From assembly GCA_900539715.1 (NCBI GenBank), contig UQDA01000011.1:1-64000 (forward strand): DNA of 64,000 bases. The letters are read 5' to 3'. Each line of letters opens with the position of its first letter. Position 1 is the first letter of the stretch. Below the pieces are notes generated by a model. It did no database searches. It was given only the letters and a program-made list of their open reading frames with translations, and was not told the DNA's origin. Source of the DNA: an uncultured Lachnospiraceae bacterium (GTDB lineage Bacteria; Bacillota; Clostridia; Lachnospirales; Lachnospiraceae). Shown piece by piece: positions 51,289 through 56,306 of this stretch. The translations under genes and the position numbers were made by a program.

Positions 51289-51798
51289 TCATGCAAACAT
51301 CCAATCTTCCGCCAGCATATCAGCCTGTGACGCAAGCCATCCCATCTGAACACCAGATGTCCCAATAAATGCAACAGCCATATTCCCAATAGCTTCATGC
51401 TCGCAGTTGACGATAGTTCCGTCCGCTGCCGTAAAGCTGATGTTCTTTGCGAGTGCAATGCACTGATTTTTCCCGTTCCAGCCTGCTCTCTTAACTTTTA
51501 TTCCACGTTTCATATACTTGATTGCAGTGCCAAAATCAAACATAGCCTCCCCGCCAAGAACAGGCGTTTTCCACTTTTCCGCAACCTCCCACTCATCAGA
51601 AAGAATATTTTCAATGGTATACTCTACCCTCTGAGTTTCCCTAATATCGAGTACATCCTTCCCAGTATCAGAGTCAATCTCTCTGCACTTCATCATGATT
51701 GTTTTCTTTTCTTCATCCCAATACCAATATCCGCCCCATGACGGAAGTTTTACAGGGATTCCTGCTTTCATAGTCTTAAATGCGTCTGAAAATTGCAT
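51289..51798 (-). CDS. Tad2-like anti-Thoeris protein (tandem DUF2829)
   Basis: The 169-aa protein holds two copies of the DUF2829/MW1434 fold. The first (1-~85) begins MQFSDAFKTMKAGIPVKLPSWGGYWYWD; the second (~86-169) begins FDFGTAIKYMKRGIKVKRAGWNGK and ends MGWLASQADMLAEDWMFA. Both share the pattern F-x-A-x-K-x-M-K-x-G-I-x-V-K-x-x-x-W. Family member Tad2 binds and sequesters the gcADPR signal of Thoeris defence. Tandem fusion could mimic the usual oligomer. Anti-Thoeris activity is inferred from family; many DUF2829 proteins are untested. It lies between holin and lysin genes. Confidence 0.82.
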   Translation of the reverse strand: MQFSDAFKTMKAGIPVKLPSWGGYWYWDEEKKTIMMKCREIDSDTGKDVLDIRETQRVEYTIENILSDEWEVAEKWKTPVLGGEAMFDFGTAIKYMKRGIKVKRAGWNGKNQCIALAKNISFTAADGTIVNCEHEAIGNMAVAFIGTSGVQMGWLASQADMLAEDWMFA

Positions 51799-51881
51799 AT
51801 TCTACCTCTTTCTTTTTAATAGGGCGACCGAAGCCGCCCCAGAATCACGCTTAACCCTGCGCGGGAGATAACCGGATCACC

Positions 51882-52106
51882 TTATCCTTCCTGTTCTGCC
51901 TTGTCTGCTTCAATAGCCGCCGCATCTGTCAAACCCTCGCCGATAACATAGCCGATAACCGTAGCACCAGCCATAATCAGAGCAGATATCTGTGCGGCTT
52001 CATTTTCTGTTCCGCCACACGCAACAATCATTAAAGTCACAAATGATGCTACACTTAACCAAAGTTTTCTACTGGTTAATTTTCTCATCCAATCAATTTT
52101 TTTCAT
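51882..52106 (-). CDS. Phage holin
   Basis: This 74-aa protein has a basic N-terminus (MKKIDWMRKLTSRKLW), two membrane helices (LSVASFVTLMIVACGG; ISALIMAGATVIGYVIGEGL) and a charged tail, the usual layout of small class II phage holins found next to Clostridia endolysins. AAAGGAG (52120-52126) is its ribosome site. The leftmost inversion site (52134-52150) begins only seven bases beyond that site, so DNA inversion changes the sequence immediately upstream of this gene. Confidence 0.9.
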   Translation of the reverse strand: MKKIDWMRKLTSRKLWLSVASFVTLMIVACGGTENEAAQISALIMAGATVIGYVIGEGLTDAAAIEADKAEQEG

Positions 52107-52133
52107 AATTCTCTATATTCTCCTTTGTTTCTA

Positions 52134-52150
52134 TATTAAGTAGGGATTTA
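52134..52150 (+). repeat. Inversion site 1
   Basis: TATTAAGTAGGGATTTA, identical over 17 bases to site 2 in opposite orientation. The core TAAGTAGGGATTT is shared by all four sites. It encodes the Leu-Ser-Arg-Asp-Leu start of cassette D and abuts the holin ribosome site. Confidence 0.88.
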
Positions 52151-52564
52151 AAGTTTCCAGATGGTGTCGGATTTTATCCAGATGTTAAAAATGGTATTCG
52201 GGGTTATAACACTGATCCAAAACGAGGTGCTGATACATTTAACCCTTTTCATAAAGAACTGACAATGCAATTTTCCATTACCCCCAAAATAAATTATTGG
52301 GCTACAGGGAATCATGCATTTATCAACCCTGGATATAATCGCCTGAAAATAAATTTGTGTGATGCAAATTATTGGTATTGCTACGATATCCCAGATTTAA
52401 GAACTGATAATTGGCAGAACCTTCCTAATGGAACGCAAATTGGAAACCGTAATGATTCTGTATTTGACATTACCAATGTTAAGTATGTATGTTTGCATGT
52501 TGACAAATCTGAAAATAATAACAATGGATATGGAACATGCAATTATACACTATTTAATGAGTGA
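52139..52564 (+). CDS. Silent fibre C-terminal cassette D
   Basis: The open frame runs unbroken from site 1 (Ser-Arg-Asp-Leu) for 137 further residues (KFPDGVGFYPDVKNGIRGYN...) to TGA at 52562-52564. No start codon or ribosome site fits; ATG 52265 is internal. It lies on the plus strand, opposite to every other late gene, and ends five bases from the end of cassette C. It therefore looks like a stored alternative tip expressed only after inversion joins it to the constant fibre N-terminus. Sequence is Asn/Tyr/Trp-rich (NYWATGNHAFINPGYN), plausible for a receptor-binding beta domain. Confidence 0.82.
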   Translation, partial: SRDLKFPDGVGFYPDVKNGIRGYNTDPKRGADTFNPFHKELTMQFSITPKINYWATGNHAFINPGYNRLKINLCDANYWYCYDIPDLRTDNWQNLPNGTQIGNRNDSVFDITNVKYVCLHVDKSENNNNGYGTCNYTLFNE

Positions 52565-52569
52565 AGTGA

Positions 52570-53325
52570 TTAAATATAATAAATCACCATAGATCCAGAG
52601 TGTTCTTCAGTTCCTCCGTTGGCGCTACCAGTAACTGATAAGGTAAATGTATTGCTTAATCCAGTCATAGTAGTATTATATTTGCTCGAATCTTTGCCGT
52701 ATGACACATGATTACCGCTAGATGAAGGACTACCGCTTGCACTTACGGATAAATATTCTATGCTATTAGCCATCACTTTTGCAGTAGCGTAACCAGCACC
52801 TTTTCCGTTTTGATAACCCCAAAACTGTCCGCCAGCATGTACCGTTACTTGGATTACAATACCATTAACATTGCCATTTGACTTTTGTGTTTTTATTGTA
52901 CTTGAATCTCGAATTGCTGATAAGGTATTGGTATTTGATATTAATAAGGATATAAGTGAATTATTAGCTTTTATACCACTTACAAAATATGCATTCGCTA
53001 CCAATATCTTAACCAGATTGGCATTGTTAAGATATTGGGAAAGTAACGCTGTGTTACTTAATAAATAGTTGATTGCCGCTGTAGAACTAACAACCAGAGT
53101 GAAAGCTTCAGTATCTGCTAAAAAATCAGCATGCGAATCATAGATGATAGGATCAACTCCCCCATATATAGCGAACATTTCCCAGTCTCTTCTTCTAAAA
53201 GGGAACCATGTATCAGCACCTCGTTTTCTCCAGTACAATATATCATTTTCGATTTTAAATGTGGCACCACCTAAATCCCTACTTAATACTCTGGCCTGCT
53301 CCATGCTACCGTTGCACCAGTGCAA
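52570..53325 (-). CDS. Fibre C-terminal cassette C
   Basis: From site 2 the frame encodes Leu-Ser-Arg-Asp-Leu then 233 residues (GGATFKIENDILYWRKRGADTWFPF...), with a helical middle and a Gly/Ser/Thr-rich end (SGSPSSSGNHVSYG; SANGGTEEHSG). Upstream of the site the frame extends only ~24 codons to a TAG; TTG 53325 with AGGGG nearby is the only possible start. So it lacks a fibre shaft and is probably a stored cassette rather than a complete gene, though a short product from TTG is possible. It is oriented like the late genes and sits tail to tail with cassette D. Confidence 0.78.
   Translation of the reverse strand: MHWCNGSMEQARVLSRDLGGATFKIENDILYWRKRGADTWFPFRRRDWEMFAIYGGVDPIIYDSHADFLADTEAFTLVVSSTAAINYLLSNTALLSQYLNNANLVKILVANAYFVSGIKANNSLISLLISNTNTLSAIRDSSTIKTQKSNGNVNGIVIQVTVHAGGQFWGYQNGKGAGYATAKVMANSIEYLSVSASGSPSSSGNHVSYGKDSSKYNTTMTGLSNTFTLSVTGSANGGTEEHSGSMVIYYI
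53272..53288 (-). repeat. Inversion site 2
   Basis: Reverse complement of TATTAAGTAGGGATTTA; 17-base match to site 1. Encodes Leu-Ser-Arg-Asp-Leu at the head of cassette C. Confidence 0.88.
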
Positions 53326-53344
53326 CTTACCCCTACAACCTCTC

Positions 53345-53368
53345 TTAGACCGTCTTGCGGCGGTCTAA
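53345..53368. other. Hairpin between recombinase gene and site 2
   Basis: TTAGACCG (53345-53352) pairs with CGGTCTAA (53361-53368). T-runs lie on the wrong side for a terminator on the minus strand, so it is left as an unexplained structure close to the inversion site. Confidence 0.4.
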
Positions 53369-53393
53369 AAAAATCCCATATAATACACTCAAA

Positions 53394-54389
53394 TCATGCC
53401 GCCATAAAGCGCCGATGTGATGCCCTTACCTGCTCTTTTGTGACTGTACAATAGATTCGCGTCGTCTCAATCTTAACGTGACCAAGCAACTCCTGCACCT
53501 GCTCAATCGGCATACCCATTCGGAGCAAATCCGTGGCCGATGTCCGCCGAAACCTGTGCGGATGTACTTTACTTACCCCCGCCGCACTCCCGATCTTTTT
53601 TAGGATATTTCTAACCCCAGATTTTGTCAGGCGTTCGTGCGGTGCGCGCGTCCCTACAAACAAGGCCTCATTGTCATCTGTCCTGCTTTCCAGATACTGC
53701 TTCAAGTGCAAATGTGCCCGAGCGTTAAGATACACCTCCCGCTCTTTATTGCCTTTCCCCAATACCATGACGTCATCAGACTCCCAGCAAATATCGTCCC
53801 GATTCAGCCGACACAATTCTGACACCCTGACCGCGCTGGAATATAAAAATTCGACGATTGCCAGATCACGCTCCTGCTCACAGGCGCAGCGTACCTTTTC
53901 CAGCTCCTCCGGCGATAACGGCTTTTTTACAGCCTGCTTGTACTTGATCGGCTCCAACCCGTCCACAGGGTTTCGCAAGATCACTTTTTTGCGCTGTAAC
54001 CAACGGAAAAAACTGTTAAACACAAGGCGAATATTGTTCATGTACCTATTCGACACATGGCGAATGGTTCTGTACTTCTCCAAATAAGCGATCAGATCAT
54101 CGTCCTCAATATCCTCCACATTCTTCCCTATATACGACAGCATACGGCTTAAATGCAGCTGATACTGCTCAATCGTCCCCTCAGATTTTCCATTCTGCCG
54201 GAACGTATCCAAAAATACCCGCAGATAATTTTGACCATTCTGATCAGCACACATCAGCCCTGTCTCTTTTTTGCTGATGTCATATCCGCATAACTGTACC
54301 CGGACAACACTTTTTAAACGGGTAAGCTGCTCCTGATCCAAAACAGGTGTCATTTCCTGCAGGATTGCTGTTACAATTTCGTCTTTCAT
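53394..54389 (-). CDS. Tyrosine recombinase, probable fibre-switching invertase
   Basis: Start 54389 (MKDEIV) has AGGAGG nine bases upstream, better than the ATG two codons earlier. The 331-aa protein has an N-terminal core-binding domain (YLRVFLDTFRQNGKSEGTIEQYQLHLSRML) and a complete XerC/D-like catalytic domain: Arg188 in SSAVRVSELCRL, Lys212 in LGKGNKERE, His278-x-x-Arg281 in HPHRFRRTSATDLL, His304 in LGHVKIETTRIY and Tyr313 as nucleophile. It lies inside the tail/lysis operon, between two inverted-repeat-bounded cassette pairs, not at a prophage end. It most likely inverts those segments. A role as the integration enzyme is less likely but not excluded. Confidence 0.88.
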   Translation of the reverse strand: MKDEIVTAILQEMTPVLDQEQLTRLKSVVRVQLCGYDISKKETGLMCADQNGQNYLRVFLDTFRQNGKSEGTIEQYQLHLSRMLSYIGKNVEDIEDDDLIAYLEKYRTIRHVSNRYMNNIRLVFNSFFRWLQRKKVILRNPVDGLEPIKYKQAVKKPLSPEELEKVRCACEQERDLAIVEFLYSSAVRVSELCRLNRDDICWESDDVMVLGKGNKEREVYLNARAHLHLKQYLESRTDDNEALFVGTRAPHERLTKSGVRNILKKIGSAAGVSKVHPHRFRRTSATDLLRMGMPIEQVQELLGHVKIETTRIYCTVTKEQVRASHRRFMAA

Positions 54390-54402
54390 AAACATCCACC
54401 TC

Positions 54403-54427
54403 CTGCCGCCATGTTACCAGACGGCAG
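54403..54427 (-). promoter_or_regulatory. Hairpin touching the recombinase ribosome site
   Basis: CTGCCG (54403-54408) pairs with CGGCAG (54422-54427). The minus-strand AGGAGG (54399-54404) overlaps the stem by two bases, so the hairpin could lower recombinase translation. The stem is short; this is tentative. Confidence 0.35.
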
Positions 54428-54443
54428 GGGGAAGATACATTAT

Positions 54444-54554
54444 TCAGTTGTTTTCTTTTGCAATTTCAGCCTCTACTTTTTTTCTCCAGAGACTCGGCAC
54501 TTCATCAATCGTCATTCCACCGTTTTTGATTCTGTTGACATAAAATTTTACCAT
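54444..54554 (-). CDS. Small phage protein, CD1375-like, 36 aa
   Basis: A 36-codon frame starts at ATG 54554 with GAGAGG eight bases upstream and ends TGA 54444. It reads MVKFYVNRIKNGGMTIDEVP followed by a short helical end with LWRKKVEAEI. The pattern (Tyr, Val, Ile, Lys-x-Gly, T-I-D-E-V-P) matches small proteins called CD1375 family that lie between tail-fibre and holin genes in Clostridia phages. Function unknown. It is 18 bases from the 135-aa gene upstream and precedes the recombinase. Confidence 0.75.
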   Translation of the reverse strand: MVKFYVNRIKNGGMTIDEVPSLWRKKVEAEIAKENN

Positions 54555-54572
54555 TATTTTTTCCTCTCTTTC

Positions 54573-54980
54573 TCAATGTCGAAGGCTTACGCCCTGTGCT
54601 TCTGCCATTCCGGACACAACATCACCCAAATCTTGTATAGCTCCGTCCTGAATGGACTGTCCTTCTTTTAGATGTCTGATTTCCATTCTAAGCTCGTCCT
54701 CCTGCTCCAGAACAACCGTGACAATATCCTCTTCAGGAGTTGCGCCGATTGTCTTTCTGACTTCTCTAAAGATGTCATAGCGTTCGTGTGTTGCCTGTAC
54801 ATGACCTTCTGCATCACACTGTTTGATTACTTCCAGATTGTTCTGCCCTGCATCTCTAAAAGATTTTTCGAGAGCTGCAATATCGCCAGCTTTAAAGCTG
54901 ATTGCAAGTGTACCAGCTCCAAAACCGATACTGTCATAAGGCAGCTCCACTTTGTTTCCTAAGATGATTTTTTCTTTCAT
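54573..54980 (-). CDS. Phage hypothetical protein, 135 aa
   Basis: GAGAAAGGA precedes ATG 54980. The protein is acidic with a beta-rich first half (IILGNKVELPYDSIGFGAGTLAISFKAGDIAALEKSF) and a helical second half (VLEQEDELRMEIRHLKEGQSIQDGAIQDLGDVVSGMAE). Proteins of this shape are common between fibre and holin genes of Clostridia prophages and may be small tail components. No catalytic motif. It lies between inversion site 3 and the CD1375-like gene and keeps the late-operon orientation, so any inversion using sites 2 and 3 would turn it round. Confidence 0.75.
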   Translation of the reverse strand: MKEKIILGNKVELPYDSIGFGAGTLAISFKAGDIAALEKSFRDAGQNNLEVIKQCDAEGHVQATHERYDIFREVRKTIGATPEEDIVTVVLEQEDELRMEIRHLKEGQSIQDGAIQDLGDVVSGMAEAQGVSLRH

Positions 54981-54998
54981 GTATTTTTCCTTTCTCCC

Positions 54999-55058
54999 TC
55001 ATTCTGAGGGTAAAAAATTAAGACCCTTGCGGATCTTATTGACATAGTTTTTTTGCAT
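54999..55058 (-). pseudogene. Truncated CD1375-like duplicate beside site 3
   Basis: A 19-codon frame (MQKNYVNKIRKGLNFLPSE) resembles the first 14 residues of the intact 36-aa gene at 54444-54554: M-x-K-x-Y-V-N-(K/R)-I-(R/K)-x-G is shared. It stops early and its start is only 11 bases from inversion site 3. It has no properly spaced ribosome site. It looks like a broken copy left by duplication or recombination, but a frame this short could also be chance. Confidence 0.4.
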
Positions 55059-55068
55059 CCCTTACTCA

Positions 55069-55084
55069 ACTAAGTAGGGATTTG
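55069..55084 (+). repeat. Inversion site 3
   Basis: ACTAAGTAGGGATTTG, identical over 16 bases to site 4 in opposite orientation. Encodes Leu-Ser-Arg-Asp-Leu at the head of cassette B. A near-inverted half (TCCCTTACT, 55058-55066) lies just outside, giving a partial second arm seen at no other site. Confidence 0.88.
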
Positions 55085-55447
55085 GGGCGTGTGAATGTAT
55101 ACGTCGGCAGCGACGGCAAGCTCCACTTTGTAAATTCTGGAGGTGCAGATTCAGTTCTCCCTTTTAACAACAAGCCAGCGTATTATACGGTAAGTACCGG
55201 GAGGGAATTGGCAGTCAGCACATATGCAGAAGAGTCCATAAAAATAACTATTCCTGACAGAGATGGTAAAACGGCGGTCGGTGGATACATCACAAATATC
55301 CGCGTATACAACTCAAACGGAGACTTACAAGAAGCTCCTATAAGATGTAATTATGCAAATAAAGTGCTTACTGTAATATCTTCTGCCGGTAAATGGAGCA
55401 GCGGATGGACAGCATACTATTTTGATGTTGTCGGCATTTATATCTGA
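55070..55447 (+). CDS. Silent fibre C-terminal cassette B
   Basis: From site 3 the plus-strand frame encodes Leu-Ser-Arg-Asp-Leu and then 120 residues (GRVNVYVGSDGKLHFVNSGGADSVLPF...) ending in a C-terminal beta domain (GKWSSGWTAYYFDVVGIYI), with TGA at 55445-55447. There is no start codon with a ribosome site. Its stop touches the stop of cassette A (55448-55450), so the two are exactly tail to tail. The G-G-A-D-S-V-L-P-F and strand pattern is typical of phage fibre tips. Inversion between sites 3 and 4 would join it in frame to the fibre shaft. Confidence 0.85.
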   Translation, partial: LSRDLGRVNVYVGSDGKLHFVNSGGADSVLPFNNKPAYYTVSTGRELAVSTYAEESIKITIPDRDGKTAVGGYITNIRVYNSNGDLQEAPIRCNYANKVLTVISSAGKWSSGWTAYYFDVVGIYI

Positions 55448-56296
55448 TCACTGAAATCTCAGAATCATTGATGCGTTAGTAATATGACCGGAATTATAGC
55501 TTCCTGTTACTAACTCCACAGTATCTCCCGTATTAAGTGATATGCTTCCACTTTTGCTCTTGGGACCGGATATAAATTCCATGTAATCTATTTGTTTATC
55601 ATTAACCAATATTTTACTAACAGAACCGGAACCACCTGTAGGAGAATGAGTAAACACATATGTGTATGCGCCAGACCTCAATACATCAAATTTTCTTACG
55701 GATGTGCTGTTTTGTCCAATGTATTCTTTATTAAACATACACTGAAAAGAGTCCTTGGCATTCATGTGATTATGTATCATCAATACAACACCATCTGTGC
55801 TTTCTAGTGCATCACCCAATTTTTTTGTGACTGCATCAGCACCAGAGGTAGGTACATAGGTTATGTACACACCGTCCTCTCTGGCATCCATGCCTTTAAT
55901 CGCGCCGCTGTCGTTGAGGGCATGCAAATCCCTACTTAGTCCATCAATCTCCAACCCGTGCGTCCTTACGATCCGCGCATCCGCCACAAACCCCTCTGCC
56001 TCTGTGGTGTCGTTGTTCGCCACCTGATAATTCGCCGCAGATCCTTCCGGAATACTAGGCTTATTGGTCAGATCCAAATAGCTCCCAGACCATGCCACCG
56101 CCTTCAGATCCGTATACCACTTTGACAGCTTGCCAAAAATAACCGGCAATTTATCCTTGGCAGCAAGGTTGCTCCGTTCCTTCTGCTCAACAAAATTCTC
56201 CGGCAGGACATTCGAGGCTTTCGCCCCGATGTCCATAACAACTTCCTCTCCTGTCAGCGTTTTGTGTTTAATCTGAGTTAAAAGTTTTTTAACCAT
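55448..56296 (-). CDS. Tail fibre with constant N-terminus and currently expressed cassette A
   Basis: Start 56296 (MVKKLL) has AAGGAGG five bases upstream. Residues 1-~119 form the constant part, including LPVIFGKLSKWYTDLKAVAWSGSYLDLTNKPSIPEGSAANYQVANN, the kind of linker common in Clostridia phage fibres. The switch peptide Leu-Ser-Arg-Asp-Leu is at 120-124. The remaining 158 residues are cassette A (HALNDSGAIKGMDAREDGVYITYVPTSGADAVTKKLG ... a beta-rich tip ending SMILRF). The tip probably binds the host surface. It follows the long fibre gene by 11 bases. Switching to B, C or D is predicted from the four sites. Confidence 0.88.
   Translation of the reverse strand: MVKKLLTQIKHKTLTGEEVVMDIGAKASNVLPENFVEQKERSNLAAKDKLPVIFGKLSKWYTDLKAVAWSGSYLDLTNKPSIPEGSAANYQVANNDTTEAEGFVADARIVRTHGLEIDGLSRDLHALNDSGAIKGMDAREDGVYITYVPTSGADAVTKKLGDALESTDGVVLMIHNHMNAKDSFQCMFNKEYIGQNSTSVRKFDVLRSGAYTYVFTHSPTGGSGSVSKILVNDKQIDYMEFISGPKSKSGSISLNTGDTVELVTGSYNSGHITNASMILRFQ
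55925..55940 (-). repeat. Inversion site 4
   Basis: Reverse complement of ACTAAGTAGGGATTTG; 16-base match to site 3. It joins the constant fibre N-terminus to cassette A. Confidence 0.88.
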
Positions 56297-56306
56297 AACG
56301 TCCTCC

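Larger units (their letters stand above)
52134..55940. other. Shufflon-like invertible tail-fibre locus
   Basis: Four sites share TAAGTAGGGATTT in alternating orientation: site 1 plus (52137-52149), site 2 minus (53273-53285), site 3 plus (55071-55083), site 4 minus (55926-55938). Each begins a different fibre C-terminal segment with the same in-frame peptide, Leu-Ser-Arg-Asp-Leu. Segments lie tail to tail between sites 1-2 (D and C) and 3-4 (B and A). A tyrosine recombinase and small phage genes lie between sites 2 and 3. Only site 4 is attached to a full fibre N-terminus. This matches the logic of the R64 pilV shufflon with Rci, here applied to a prophage tail fibre. Inversion itself is inferred; the layout is seen directly. 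Confidence 0.88.

Noticed and set aside
52265..52564. A 99-aa plus-strand gene starting at ATG 52265
   Set aside because: The frame is open upstream to inversion site 1, there is no ribosome site, and the orientation is opposite to the operon; better explained as cassette D.
53394..54389. Tyrosine recombinase as the prophage integrase
   Set aside because: It lies in the middle of tail and lysis genes rather than at a prophage end, and it is framed by four matched inverted sites. Kept as a possible alternative only.
55082..55447. A stand-alone 121-aa plus-strand gene
   Set aside because: The apparent start is a TTG inside inversion site 3 without a ribosome site; better explained as cassette B.
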